Source of the DNA: RPQJ01 sp963754535
Lineage (GTDB): Bacteria; Pseudomonadota; Gammaproteobacteria; Steroidobacterales; Steroidobacteraceae
Assembly (NCBI GenBank): GCA_963754535.1
Contig: CAVWGG010000004.1
Span: 62,001 to 126,000 of the forward strand
Reading direction: 5' to 3'
Length of the DNA stretch: 64,000 bases
Below the pieces are notes generated by a model. The model was not told the origin of the DNA, searched no databases, and saw only the letters and a program-made list of their open reading frames with translations. Below, one piece after another: positions 19,201-29,842 of the stretch. The position numbers and the translations under genes were made by a program. Positions within the stretch are counted from its first letter, which is position 1. The number at the start of each line of letters is the position of its first letter.

Positions 19201-19857
19201 TCAACCGCGCCTGGACGTCACGACTGCATCGCCAACGAACGGATTGGTCCGTCGTTCGTCCCCGAACGTCGACATCGGCCCGTGACCGGGCACGAAGCGC
19301 ACCTCGTCGCCGAGCGTAAACAGCCGCTCACGGATCGAGCGGATCAGCGTGTCGTAGTCGCCGCCGGGGAAGTCCGTGCGGCCGATCGAACCAGCGAACA
19401 GCACGTCGCCCACGAACGCGATCTTGTCCGCGGCACAGTGGAACGTGACGTGACCCGGCGTGTGCCCCGGGCAATGCTGCACGTCGAATACGACGTCCCC
19501 GACCTGGACCGTGTCGCCCTGGTCGAGCCACTGGTCGGGAACGAAGCTCTCACAGTGCCCGAAGCCGAACATGCGGCCTTGCTCGGCGATGCCGTCGATC
19601 CAGAACTGGTCGCCCGGATGCGGGCCGATGATCGGCAGGTTCAAATCGCGAGCGAGCTTCGCCGTGCCGCCCGCATGGTCGATGTGGGCGTGCGTCAGCA
19701 GGATCTTCGTGAGTTTCACGCCGTGTTTCTTCGCCTCGGCGAGCACCTTCTCGAGATCGCCACCCGGGTCGATCACCGCGCCTTCCCGCGTGCGTGGGCA
19801 CCAGACCAGCGAGCAGTTCTGGGCAAACGGCGTGACGGGAATGATGACGGCCTGCAC
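19201..19857 (-). CDS. GloC/YcbL-like metallo-beta-lactamase-fold hydrolase
   Basis: A 218-residue glyoxalase II-like enzyme, probably hydrolysing S-lactoylglutathione or related thioesters. The metal site THAHIDHAGG is followed by the histidine of CPGHTPGH, FVGDVLF and the final FVPGHGP. The GTG start at 19857 is chosen because AGGGA lies about 8 bp upstream and it directly follows the stop of the preceding gene; an ATG at 19881 would add eight residues and overlap that gene. Length matches E. coli GloC (about 215). Confidence 0.88.
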   Translation of the reverse strand: MQAVIIPVTPFAQNCSLVWCPRTREGAVIDPGGDLEKVLAEAKKHGVKLTKILLTHAHIDHAGGTAKLARDLNLPIIGPHPGDQFWIDGIAEQGRMFGFGHCESFVPDQWLDQGDTVQVGDVVFDVQHCPGHTPGHVTFHCAADKIAFVGDVLFAGSIGRTDFPGGDYDTLIRSIRERLFTLGDEVRFVPGHGPMSTFGDERRTNPFVGDAVVTSRRG

Positions 19858-19858
19858 G

Positions 19859-20482
19859 CTAGTCCCTGCCAGTGGACGCATCCGGCACGGCGGACGTCGC
19901 GTTGCTGCGGACGCCGCCCATCAGCGCGATGCGCATGCCTTCCTCCACGGAGAGTGCCGTCGTCTCGACGAGTTCCCGCGGCAGGAAGATCGTGTATCCG
20001 CCCACCATGTAGCTCATGGGCAGGTAGACGGCGACCATGTCGTCGCCGGCCGGGGCCGAGCGTCGCAGCATCTCGTCGGATTCGGCGGTGACGAAGCCGA
20101 TGACCTTGCCGGGTCCGAACTGCACCAGCACGACCCGGCGCAGGTCGCTGCCCTGTCCTGACGACGGAAAGAACCGCATGAAGTCGCGGATCGCCAGGTA
20201 GATCGTCTTGACGACGGGAATGCGCGCGAACAACGCATCCGACATGCGCAGCGCGCGGCCGACGAAGTACGCGTTGACGGCGAGTCCGACGAAATACAGC
20301 ACCACCAGACCAATGAGCAGACCGAGGCCCGGCCAGTAGTACGGCTCCGGGACGAGCAGCTTGATGACCTTGGAGAACAATCGCTCGGCGGTGACCGCGA
20401 GCCAGTAAACGACGTACACGGTGAGGCCGAGCGGCAGGATCGCCACGAGCCCTTTCAACACCGTATTCCAGATCTTGCGCAT
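19859..20482 (-). CDS. DUF502 family inner-membrane protein
   Basis: A 207-residue protein with two hydrophobic helices near the start (GLVAILPLGLTVYVVYWL and GLGLLIGLVVLYFVGLAVNA) and a C-terminal soluble beta-rich part (VVLVQFGPGKVIGFVTAE, VYLPMSYMVGGYTIFLPRE). This is the DUF502 layout, an envelope protein of unknown role. Its stop is 1 bp before the start of the GloC-like gene, so the two are probably co-transcribed. Confidence 0.88.
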   Translation of the reverse strand: MRKIWNTVLKGLVAILPLGLTVYVVYWLAVTAERLFSKVIKLLVPEPYYWPGLGLLIGLVVLYFVGLAVNAYFVGRALRMSDALFARIPVVKTIYLAIRDFMRFFPSSGQGSDLRRVVLVQFGPGKVIGFVTAESDEMLRRSAPAGDDMVAVYLPMSYMVGGYTIFLPRELVETTALSVEEGMRIALMGGVRSNATSAVPDASTGRD

Positions 20483-20548
20483 GCTGTACCTGCTGCCGAC
20501 GGGCAGGGAGTATGCAGAGCGCCGCCGCGCGCCGCCACCGCATCGCTT

Positions 20549-22030
20549 ATGATTCATCGGCCCACGAAATCGAGTTTGATGCGCCCCATCCTGTCCCGCC
20601 TGCTGCTGTCCTCGTTGCTCACCGCTGCGCTGCTCAATGCGCCAGGCGTCGCAGGCGCGCGCGACCGCGACTACCTGCCGCCCGAAGTGGAGCAGGCGAT
20701 GAAGCGGCAGAAGGTGCCCGGTACCAGCCTGAGCGTGTTCGTGCGCGAGGTCGGACGCGCGGAACCCCTGCTCAGTTACAACTCGACCGTGCCGCGCAAC
20801 CCGGCGTCGACGATGAAAGTCGTCACGACGTACTCCGCGCTCGAATCCCTCGGGCCGGCCTACACCTGGCGGACCCGGGCGTATGCCACCGGCCCGATCC
20901 GCGACCAGGTGCTCGAAGGCAACCTGGTGCTGGTGGGTGGCGGCGATCCGTTCATGACGCATGAGCGCTGGTGGGCGTTCGTGAGCGGCTTGCGGCAGGC
21001 GGGCGTCGTGCGCATCGCCGGCGACGTCATCATCGACAACAGCTTTTTCGCGCCCCAGGGCGACGACCGCGGCGCCTTCGACAACCGTCCTGACCGCACG
21101 TACAACGTGCTGCCCGACGCGTTGCTGGTGAATTTCCAGACGGTCACGATCAACGCCGTTCCGGATGCGGCGACCGGTTCCGTGCGAGTCAGCGCGAACC
21201 CCTGGCCCGCAAACCTCGTGCTCGACAACAACGTCCGCCTCGATCCCGGCCCGTGCAAGCGGGGTGCGGGTGGCATCGTGGTCGCGATGCCCGAGGGCCC
21301 CACCGGTAACCGCGTCGCGCTCGCGGGCCGGTACGCCGCGGGGTGCGGTCAATTCTCAGTGCCGCGCGCGGTCATGAAGGCCCCCGATTACGCGTACGGC
21401 CTGTTCCGCACGTTCTGGCAGCAGTCGGGCGGGACGATCGGCGGCGGCATGCGCCTCGGCGCGCTGCCAGCCGAGGCGAAGCTGCTCTACACGCACGAGT
21501 CGCTGACGCTCGCCGAGGTGATCCGGCTCGTCAACAAGTACTCGAGCAACTCGATGGCGCGCGCGCTGTTCCTGACGATGGGAGCCGAGCGTTTCCCGGG
21601 TCGTCCGGCGACGACCACCGCGGGTCGCGAGGCGGTCATGGCGTTCCTGGCGCAGCAGGGCATCGCGGCGCCGGAACTCGTGCTCGAGAACGGTTCGGGA
21701 CTCTCCCGCAACGAGCGCATCAGCGCCGTGACGATGGCGGACGTGCTGTTGGCCGCCTATCGCAGCCAGTACATGCCCGAATTTGCCGCGTCGCTGCCGC
21801 TGTCGGCCACCGACGGCACCCTCAAGCGCCGCTTCAAGGCGCCCGAAATGCAGGGCCGGTTGCGCATGAAGACCGGGTCGCTCGAGGATGTCACGGCGCT
21901 CGCGGGTTTCGTCAATGCGGCGAGCGGGCGGACCTTCGTCACCGTCGTCATCCTCAATCACTCAACCGCCTCCCAGGGTCCCGGCGAGGCGGTCCAGACG
22001 GCCCTGGTGCAATGGGTTTTCGGGCAGTAA
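20549..22030 (+). CDS. dacB: D-alanyl-D-alanine carboxypeptidase/endopeptidase (PBP4 type)
   Basis: A 493-residue periplasmic peptidase of the S13 family that trims or opens peptidoglycan cross-links. The signal peptide ends near GVAGA. Active-site motifs are present in order: STMK (Ser87, Lys90), SSN near residue 333 and KTG at 441-443, with the large insertion typical of the family between the first two. An ATG at 20579 would shorten the protein by ten residues and still keep the signal peptide; no strong ribosome-binding site separates the choices. Confidence 0.92.
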   Translation: MIHRPTKSSLMRPILSRLLLSSLLTAALLNAPGVAGARDRDYLPPEVEQAMKRQKVPGTSLSVFVREVGRAEPLLSYNSTVPRNPASTMKVVTTYSALESLGPAYTWRTRAYATGPIRDQVLEGNLVLVGGGDPFMTHERWWAFVSGLRQAGVVRIAGDVIIDNSFFAPQGDDRGAFDNRPDRTYNVLPDALLVNFQTVTINAVPDAATGSVRVSANPWPANLVLDNNVRLDPGPCKRGAGGIVVAMPEGPTGNRVALAGRYAAGCGQFSVPRAVMKAPDYAYGLFRTFWQQSGGTIGGGMRLGALPAEAKLLYTHESLTLAEVIRLVNKYSSNSMARALFLTMGAERFPGRPATTTAGREAVMAFLAQQGIAAPELVLENGSGLSRNERISAVTMADVLLAAYRSQYMPEFAASLPLSATDGTLKRRFKAPEMQGRLRMKTGSLEDVTALAGFVNAASGRTFVTVVILNHSTASQGPGEAVQTALVQWVFGQ

Positions 22031-22129
22031 ACGGCCCGTCTAATCCTTTGGTCGAATGGCGGTCGGGGCGTCGCGGGACCGCCGCTATACTCGGCGCACG
22101 GTAGACCGGGGAGCAGGGTTCCACCGACC

Positions 22130-22549
22130 ATGGCGTACGACAGCAACAATATTTTCGCGCGCATCCTGCGCGGCGAGATTCCCTCGCACAAAGTCTATGA
22201 GGACGAGCACACGCTCGCGTTCATGGACGTGTGTCCGCAGGCGGACGGCCACGCGCTCGTCATTCCCAAGGCGTCCGCCGAGAACATCCTCGACGTCCCG
22301 CCCGAGTCGCTGGCTGCGACGATCCTGGCGACGCAGCGAGTCGCCAGGGCCGTCAAGAAGGCGTTCGACGCGCCCGGCATACTGATCGCGCAGTTGAACG
22401 GGAGCGCGGCCGGCCAGTCCGTCTTCCACATCCATTTCCATGTCCTGCCGCGCCATGCAGGGCTCGACTTGCGCTTCCACGCGCGCGACATGGCAGATCA
22501 CAAGGTACTTGCGGAGCACGCCGCACGCGTGCGGGCCGCGCTCGAATGA
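22130..22549 (+). CDS. HIT-family nucleotide hydrolase/transferase
   Basis: A 139-residue histidine-triad protein. The triad is in HIHFHVLPRH near residue 100, with the upstream VCPQADGHALVIPK segment and the LNGSAAGQSVFH lead typical of the bacterial Hint branch, which hydrolyses nucleoside phosphoramidates. A TATACT sequence at 22086-22091 could be its -10 box, though no good -35 is visible. The downstream acs gene begins 46 bp after its stop. Confidence 0.9.
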   Translation: MAYDSNNIFARILRGEIPSHKVYEDEHTLAFMDVCPQADGHALVIPKASAENILDVPPESLAATILATQRVARAVKKAFDAPGILIAQLNGSAAGQSVFHIHFHVLPRHAGLDLRFHARDMADHKVLAEHAARVRAALE

Positions 22550-22595
22550 CGGTGAACGCGTCCCGGCAGCAGTCCGGGCGCAGGGGAGTCTGACG

Positions 22596-24539
<1,944 letters not shown>

Positions 24540-24564
24540 CGCTGTCGACACGCGCTGGTTGCAG

Positions 24565-24611
24565 GCGACCGATCCGGGGCCTTTACCGGTGCTTGGAAGG
24601 GCAGACACACG
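24565..24611 (-). repeat. Partial hairpin-repeat element: one arm plus loop
   Basis: Read on the minus strand, the loop variant CGTGTGTCTGCCCTTCCAA is followed by a 28-nt segment aligning with the right arm of the complete copies (it shares the block CCGGATCG), but the other arm is absent. It lies 10 bp before the complete element at 24621. Confidence 0.5.
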
Positions 24612-24620
24612 TTTCGTAGC

Positions 24621-24698
24621 AGGCGTTCGACCCGGCATGTCCTGGCGCGCTTGGAAAGGCAGACACGCGCGCGCCAGGACATGCCGGGTCGAACGCCT
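24621..24698 (-). repeat. Hairpin-repeat element A: perfect 30-bp inverted repeat around a conserved 18-nt loop
   Basis: The left arm is 24621-24650, the loop 24651-24668 and the right arm 24669-24698; the arms are perfectly complementary over 30 bp. On the minus strand the loop reads GCGTGTCTGCCTTTCCAA, identical to the loops of copies B and C. There is no T-run after the stem, so it is not an ordinary intrinsic terminator. Confidence 0.92.
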
Positions 24699-24917
24699 GA
24701 CACAACGCGCCTGAGCGCCTTTGCCACCGAGCCGGAAAAGGCGCACGGCGCAAGCGGCTTCACCGTATCGCGTCCCAACTTTCGGCGGGCCGCACACAGC
24801 ACGTGACGTGGGCGCATCCGTCTGGCTGCATGCGCCGTGCGGATAGTCGGGCGCGAGGAATGTGGCCATTGCCGCTAATGTTGCCGCCCGACGAGACGCT
24901 CAGGCGCCGTCTCGCAA

Positions 24918-24991
24918 GCGGTCGATCCGGTGTCGTTCCCCGAGCGCGTGTCTGCCTTTCCAAGCTCGGGGAACGACACCGGATCGACCGC
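24918..24991 (+). repeat. Hairpin-repeat element B: perfect 28-bp inverted repeat around the same 18-nt loop
   Basis: The left arm is 24918-24945, the loop 24946-24963 (GCGTGTCTGCCTTTCCAA) and the right arm 24964-24991, all 28 base pairs matching. The stem differs from copies A and C at many positions while staying self-complementary. It is inverted relative to copy A. Confidence 0.92.
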
Positions 24992-25001
24992 CCGCAACTA
25001 T

Positions 25002-25018
25002 CGTGTGTCTGCCCTTCC
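25002..25018 (+). repeat. Partial loop copy of the hairpin-repeat family
   Basis: CGTGTGTCTGCCCTTCC is the same loop variant seen in the partial copy at 24565-24611, in the opposite orientation. No complementary arms flank it. Confidence 0.4.
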
Positions 25019-25073
25019 GCTCGCCGGAAGAAGGCAGGAACCGCGCCCCCGCTCTCGCCTCGCCTGGCCGGAC

Positions 25074-25565
25074 TCAGCCGATCAGGTAGGCGAACAGGAA
25101 GATGCCGAGCATCGTAAACACGAGCGCGAGCTTGGCCAGCGTGCCGAACAGCAGGCCCATCCACGTCGCGAGTCCCGCCTGCGTGGCCTTGCGCCATTCG
25201 CCATGCGACAGCATTTCGCCGGCGACGGCACCGACGAACGGCCCCAGGAGCAGGCCCGGAATGCCGAGGAAAAGGCCGCCCAGCGCGCCCAGTGCGGCGC
25301 CGACGATCGCGAGCCTGGAGGCCCCGACGCGTTTCGCACCCATCGCCGTCGCGGCGAAATCGATGACGAACGAGGCGGCGGTCAACACGCCCAGAAACGT
25401 CAGCGTGATCCAGCCGACGCGCTGAAAGTCGTCGGCCCACGCAGCCACGACGAGCCCGCCGAAGACGAGCGGTACGCCAGGCAACGCAGGCAGCACTGCA
25501 CCTGCCAGCCCGCCGAGCACCATGAGCACGGCGAGGCCCCACATCCACACGTTGTTCCCTTCCAT
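25074..25565 (-). CDS. DUF456 family membrane protein
   Basis: A 163-residue protein with about four hydrophobic segments (GLAVLMVLGGLAGAVLPALP, LTFLGVLTAASFVIDFAAT, a Gly-rich GALGGLFLGIPGLLLGPFVG helix, and LALVFTMLGIFLFAYL). The Gly-rich centre and the PALPGVPLVFGG turn fit DUF456. Function unknown. The ATG at 25565 is given; a GTG at 25580 is possible. It is divergent from hrpB with only 50 bp between starts. Confidence 0.85.
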   Translation of the reverse strand: MEGNNVWMWGLAVLMVLGGLAGAVLPALPGVPLVFGGLVVAAWADDFQRVGWITLTFLGVLTAASFVIDFAATAMGAKRVGASRLAIVGAALGALGGLFLGIPGLLLGPFVGAVAGEMLSHGEWRKATQAGLATWMGLLFGTLAKLALVFTMLGIFLFAYLIG

Positions 25566-25615
25566 GGGCCAATCATGCACATTGCCGGCGCGTTAGTCAC
25601 AGGGACGACCTCCGC

Positions 25616-28183
25616 TTGAGCTTTTCGTTGCCTGCCACCCCGATCCTCGACGCGCTGCCCGCCTTGCGGTCGGCCTTGCGTGCGCATCGCAATGCGGTGC
25701 TCGAGGCCCCGCCGGGCGCTGGCAAGAGCACAGTGGTCCCGCTCGCGCTGCTGGATGAGCCCTGGCTCGGCGCGGGCCGGCGCATCGTCATGCTGCAGCC
25801 GCGCCGGATCGCCGCACGTGCTGTCGCACGTCGGCTGGCACAGATCGCGGGTTCGGAACCGGGACAACTGGTGGGTTATCGCACGCGGCTCGAGACGCGT
25901 GTCAGTGCCGCGACCCGTATCGAGGTGGTTACGGAAGGCATCCTCGCGCGCCGGTTGCAGAACGATCCCGCGCTCGAGGATGTCGGTTGCGTGATCTTCG
26001 ACGAGTTCCACGAGCGCAACCTGCAGTCGGACCTCGGCCTCGCACTGGCACTCGATGCGCAGCGCCACCTGCGCGACGACCTGCGCCTGCTCGTCATGTC
26101 GGCTACGCTGGACGGAGCTGCGGTCGCGGCGGTGCTCGGCGATGCAGGCTCCGTGCGATCGGAGGGACGGGCGTTCGACGTCACCACGCAGTACTCGGCT
26201 CCGGCGCCCGTCGGCGTGAACCGCTGGCCCGAACCCATCGAGCAGCGCGCCGCTCGCGCCGTCCTGCGCGCGCTCGAGGCCGACCCCGGCGACGTGCTCG
26301 TCTTCCTGCCGGGCGCTGCGGAAATCCGCCGCTGTTGCGATGCCATCGCAGCCGGGGCGAGCGACCCGTCGCTGCAGGTGTTGCCGCTGTATGGTGATCT
26401 CGACGCCGCGGCGCAGGACGCGGCGCTGCGGCCCGCGCCTGCGGGGCGCCGCAAGGTCGTCGTCGCGACGAATCTCGCCGAAACGAGCCTCACCATCGCA
26501 GGCGTGCGCATCGTCGTCGATTCCGGCCTCGAGCGACGGCAACGCTTCGATCCGAACAGCGGCATGAGCCGCCTCGAGACCGTTGCGATTTCTCGCGCTT
26601 CAGCTGACCAGCGCCGCGGGCGGGCAGGGCGCACCGCTCCCGGCGTGTGCTATCGGCTGTGGTCCGAGTCCGCGCATGCGTCGCTGGCGGCGCAGGCCGC
26701 CCCCGAAATTCTCGAGGCCGATCTCGCTCCTCTCGCGCTGGAGCTCGCGTGCTGGGGTGCCAGCGACCCGCACTCGCTCGCCTGGCTCGATCCCCCGCCG
26801 CTGGCGACGCTGACGCAGGCGCAGGACCTGCTGCATCGGCTCGAAGCGATCGACGAGCGCGGGCAGGCCACGGCCATCGGGCGTCGCATGGCGAGCCTGG
26901 GAACCCACCCGCGGCTCGCACACATGATCGAACGCGGGGCGGCGCTGGGACTTGCCGATCTGGCGTGCGACATCGCGGGGCTCGTCAGCGAGCGCGATCC
27001 GCTGCGCGCGCAGGGCATGACGCGTGACCCCGACCTGCGACATCGCGTCGATGTCCTGCGCGGCGCTCCGGCACCGCCGGGCTTTTCAGTCGATGGTCGG
27101 GCGCTGCAGCAGGTGCGTCGTTCCAGTGAGTTGTTTGCCCGGCGCATCGGCCGCGACGGTTCGGCGCGCAGCCAGGGTCAACCGCAGCTCGCGCGCGACC
27201 AGGCCGTTGGCTTGTTGCTGGCGTTCGCTTACCCGGACCGCATCGGCATGGCGCGGGGCGGTGAGGGCGGGCGTTACCTTCTGAGCCAAGGTCGCGGGGC
27301 CGCACTGCCCGGACCTTCCGCGCTCGCGCGCAGTGAATTCATCGTCGCCGCCGAGATCGACGCCGGCGAACGCGAAGCAAAGTTGTACCTTGCAGCGCCG
27401 CTCGAGCGCGCGCTGCTGGAACAGCACTTCGGCTCGCTGGTCACGGAGCAGGACGAAGTCGCCTGGGATTCACGGACGGCTGCCGTCGTCGCGCGTCGGG
27501 TGAAGCGCCTGGGTGCGCTGGTGCTCGAAGAGCGTCCGCTGCGCGGTGGGGTCGAAGCCGATACGCGCGCCGCGATGCTCGCGGGCATTCGTGAACTCGG
27601 GCTCGACTGTTTGCCGTGGACGAAGGACCTGCAGCAGTGGCGGGCGCGGGTCACCCTGATACGCAACAGTGCGACGACGCCGGAACAGGCCGCCGAATGG
27701 CCCGACGTGTCCGACGAGGCGTTGCTCGCGACGCTCGAAGACTGGCTTGCGCCGTGGCTCGATGGCGTGACTCGTCGCGATCACCTCTCGCGTATCGACC
27801 TGCGCGGTGCGCTGCACGGCATGCTCGACTGGAACGCGCAGCGCAGGCTCGACGAATGGGCGCCCACGCACCTGACGGTGCCGAGCGGTTCCCGGATTGC
27901 CGTTGATTACTCAGGCGCGGCGCCCGTGCTGGCCGTCAGGCTGCAGGAAGTGTTCGGCTGGATGGAGTCGCCGCGGCTCGCCGGCGGTCGCGTGCCCGTT
28001 ACGCTCGAACTGCTGTCGCCGGCGCGACGTCCGGTGCAGGTCACGCGTGACCTGGCGAGCTTCTGGGCCCGCGGCTACGTCGAAGTGAAGAAAGAGTTGA
28101 AGGGTCGCTATCCTAAGCACTACTGGCCGGACGATCCCTATGCGGCGACACCGACGCGCAAGGTCCGGCCTCCGGGTGAGTGA
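25616..28183 (+). CDS. hrpB: ATP-dependent RNA helicase HrpB
   Basis: An 855-residue DEAH-box helicase. Walker A is APPGAGKST (residues 31-39), followed by DEFHER near 129, the SAT motif in VMSATLDG, ATNLAETSLTI and QRRGRAGRT near 332. The C-terminal HrpB-specific region (WMESPRLAGGRVPVTLELLSPA-like strand, then FWARGYVEVKKELKGRYPKHYWPDDP) ends the protein. The TTG start fits the usual N-terminus just before the helicase core. Cellular role in proteobacteria is not firmly known. Confidence 0.93.
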   Translation: MSFSLPATPILDALPALRSALRAHRNAVLEAPPGAGKSTVVPLALLDEPWLGAGRRIVMLQPRRIAARAVARRLAQIAGSEPGQLVGYRTRLETRVSAATRIEVVTEGILARRLQNDPALEDVGCVIFDEFHERNLQSDLGLALALDAQRHLRDDLRLLVMSATLDGAAVAAVLGDAGSVRSEGRAFDVTTQYSAPAPVGVNRWPEPIEQRAARAVLRALEADPGDVLVFLPGAAEIRRCCDAIAAGASDPSLQVLPLYGDLDAAAQDAALRPAPAGRRKVVVATNLAETSLTIAGVRIVVDSGLERRQRFDPNSGMSRLETVAISRASADQRRGRAGRTAPGVCYRLWSESAHASLAAQAAPEILEADLAPLALELACWGASDPHSLAWLDPPPLATLTQAQDLLHRLEAIDERGQATAIGRRMASLGTHPRLAHMIERGAALGLADLACDIAGLVSERDPLRAQGMTRDPDLRHRVDVLRGAPAPPGFSVDGRALQQVRRSSELFARRIGRDGSARSQGQPQLARDQAVGLLLAFAYPDRIGMARGGEGGRYLLSQGRGAALPGPSALARSEFIVAAEIDAGEREAKLYLAAPLERALLEQHFGSLVTEQDEVAWDSRTAAVVARRVKRLGALVLEERPLRGGVEADTRAAMLAGIRELGLDCLPWTKDLQQWRARVTLIRNSATTPEQAAEWPDVSDEALLATLEDWLAPWLDGVTRRDHLSRIDLRGALHGMLDWNAQRRLDEWAPTHLTVPSGSRIAVDYSGAAPVLAVRLQEVFGWMESPRLAGGRVPVTLELLSPARRPVQVTRDLASFWARGYVEVKKELKGRYPKHYWPDDPYAATPTRKVRPPGE

Positions 28184-28192
28184 GGACGAGCG

Positions 28193-28787
28193 ATGAGCCA
28201 CGGTTGCGGACTGCACCGCTCGCTGCTGCCAGGCCTGGCGCTGCTGGCGCTGACGTTGCTCGCCAGCGCATGCACCCCGTTCCGTCCGGACCTGCCGTCC
28301 GAACCCGCGGCCAGCGGGCAGTCGTCGATCTCGCAGCAGGGTGTGGGCGCAGTGATCGCGCAGCGGGCACTCGCCCAGGTGGGTACGCCTTACCGTTACG
28401 GTGGCGCCGATCCCGCTCGCGGATTCGATTGCAGCGGCCTGGTCAGCTATGCGCACTCGGGCCGAGGGCATCAGCGTGCCTCGCACGGCTGCGGCGCAAT
28501 TCGTCGCCGCACGCAAGGTAGACCCTGATGCGCTGCGTGCCGGCGATCTCGTTTTCTTTCGCCTCGTCCCGGGCAGTCGCGAAGTGACGCACGTCGGCGT
28601 CTACACGGGGCAACGTCGCTTCGTGCACGCGCCGCAGACGGGCAGGAGCGTGGGCGAGGCGAGCCTGGACGATCCGTATTACCGCGAGCGCTTCGCGGGA
28701 GCGGGGCGACTTGTATCCGGACGGGCCCGGGGCAGGTCCGCGCGTCAATTCCTCGTCTCGTTGAACGCGCCGCCGTCTCAGGCGTAG
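28193..28787 (+). pseudogene. NlpC/P60 peptidoglycan hydrolase lipoprotein, split by one frameshift
   Basis: The first frame gives a lipoprotein signal (ALTLLASACTP), then VGTPYRYGGADP and FDCSGLVSYAHS with the catalytic Cys. The sequence then leaves the frame at a GGG run at 28459-28461; dropping one G restores AEGISVPRTAAAQF, AGDLVFF, THVGVYTG (catalytic His) and FVHAPQTG to the stop at 28787, giving about 197 residues. NlpC/P60 enzymes cleave stem peptides in peptidoglycan. The repair is exact and the rest is well conserved, so a sequencing error or a very recent mutation are both possible. It starts 9 bp after hrpB. Confidence 0.8.
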
Positions 28788-29692
28788 TGCGCGCGGCACT
28801 CGGTCTCGCGCCCGCGCACGACGCGCTTGCCGGCGAGCGGTCCGTGCGTCTCGGTGACGACCGTGTGCTGGCCCTCGGAGTTCTCCGAGTCGTAATGGAA
28901 GATCCGCACCCAGTCCCGCGTGCGCTTCAATTGATGCGCCTGGGCCGTGTTGGAAAAGAGCGCTGTGAACTGCCACCCATCGCGCTCCGCGTGCAGCACG
29001 GGCAGCCAGGCTTCCTGCGAGGGATTGAAACGAATCGGAGCGATGGTCGGCAGCGTGCCGGCAGCCGCCTGCTCGCGGTACTGGCGATCGATCGCCAGCA
29101 GCGCGCCGACCGCGGGCACCGGACCCACGGACAAGGGTGGCGCGGTGCCGGCGTCACGGCCACGGACGAGCATGGCGTGCAGGCTGGCGCGGATCGCTGC
29201 GGCGCGTCGCGGCCCGACGCCCGGCACGTTCTCGAGCCTGCCGTCATGCGCGGCGAGTTCGAGTCCTTCGAGCGTGTCGAGGTGCAGTTCTTCGTGGATG
29301 CGTTCGGCGAGCCGATGACCGAGGCCCGGCACCACCGTGAACAGCGCGACGGGATCCGCGGTGCCGCGCAGTCTCTCGAGCTGCGACCAGTGACCGGTGC
29401 GGACCATTTCGACGATCGCGGTTGCGATGCCGCGCCCGACGTGTGGCAAGCGATCGAGGCCTTCCACGCCTTCGCGCTCGACGAGCGTCACGATTTCCCC
29501 GGCAGGCAGGCGGCAGAGCGTATCGGCGGCTTTGCGATACGCGGCAACCCGATAGGGATTGGCTCCCTGCGCGTGCAACAGGTCCGCGGCTTCACGCAGG
29601 CGGTCGGCAAAATCGAGCGCGTGCGCACCGGATACTGGCGAAGCAACGGTCGTGACCGCTGCTCCAGCCTCTGCTGCAGTGAGTCGTTCCAT
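28778..29692 (-). CDS. Helix-hairpin-helix DNA-binding protein related to PolX N-terminal region
   Basis: A 304-residue protein. Residues 25-75 resemble the helical 8-kDa domain of family X polymerases (FADRLREAADLLHAQGANPY, RVAAYRKAADTL). Two helix-hairpin-helix motifs follow: LDRLPHVGRGIATAIVEMV and LENVPGVGPRRAAAIRASL. The C-terminal 130 residues show no polymerase or PHP domain. It probably binds DNA non-specifically; a repair role is inferred from the fold. The ATG at 29692 is used because longer frames have no homology-like content. It overlaps the converging NlpC gene by 10 bp. Confidence 0.8.
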   Translation of the reverse strand: MERLTAAEAGAAVTTVASPVSGAHALDFADRLREAADLLHAQGANPYRVAAYRKAADTLCRLPAGEIVTLVEREGVEGLDRLPHVGRGIATAIVEMVRTGHWSQLERLRGTADPVALFTVVPGLGHRLAERIHEELHLDTLEGLELAAHDGRLENVPGVGPRRAAAIRASLHAMLVRGRDAGTAPPLSVGPVPAVGALLAIDRQYREQAAAGTLPTIAPIRFNPSQEAWLPVLHAERDGWQFTALFSNTAQAHQLKRTRDWVRIFHYDSENSEGQHTVVTETHGPLAGKRVVRGRETECRAHYA

Positions 29693-29773
29693 CTCCCGTT
29701 CGTCGCGCCCACGGGGGCGACCTGGATAACGAACTGAATGCTCTCGCCTAATGCGACCCCGGACCATTCGGGT

Positions 29774-29804
29774 TTTACGAGAGTCGCGACAAACCGACTA
29801 TGAT
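29774..29804 (+). promoter_or_regulatory. Possible promoter upstream of the alpha/beta hydrolase gene
   Basis: TTTACG at 29774-29779 and TATGAT at 29799-29804 resemble -35 and -10 boxes with a 19-bp spacer, 38 bp upstream of the chosen GTG. The spacer is long, so this is a weak prediction. Confidence 0.25.
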
Positions 29805-29842
29805 TGGTTGGAACCATTCCGGGAACGCAGGGGGGGCAGATC

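Larger units (their letters stand above)
24540..25073. other. Convergent intergenic spacer carrying the hairpin-repeat cluster
   Basis: This 534-bp gap between the converging acs and DUF456 genes has no convincing gene. It contains two complete long hairpins (24621-24698 and 24918-24991) in opposite orientations and two partial copies at its edges (24565-24611 and 25002-25018). Short open frames here only translate the repeat. Confidence 0.7.

Noticed and set aside
24621..24698. Ordinary intrinsic terminator
   Set aside because: The stem is 30 bp with an 18-nt conserved loop and has no T-run after it; a termination role is possible but not of the standard type.
24540..25073. CRISPR-like array in the acs downstream spacer
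   Set aside because: The repeats are inverted arms around a loop, not direct repeats with unique spacers, and no cas gene is present.
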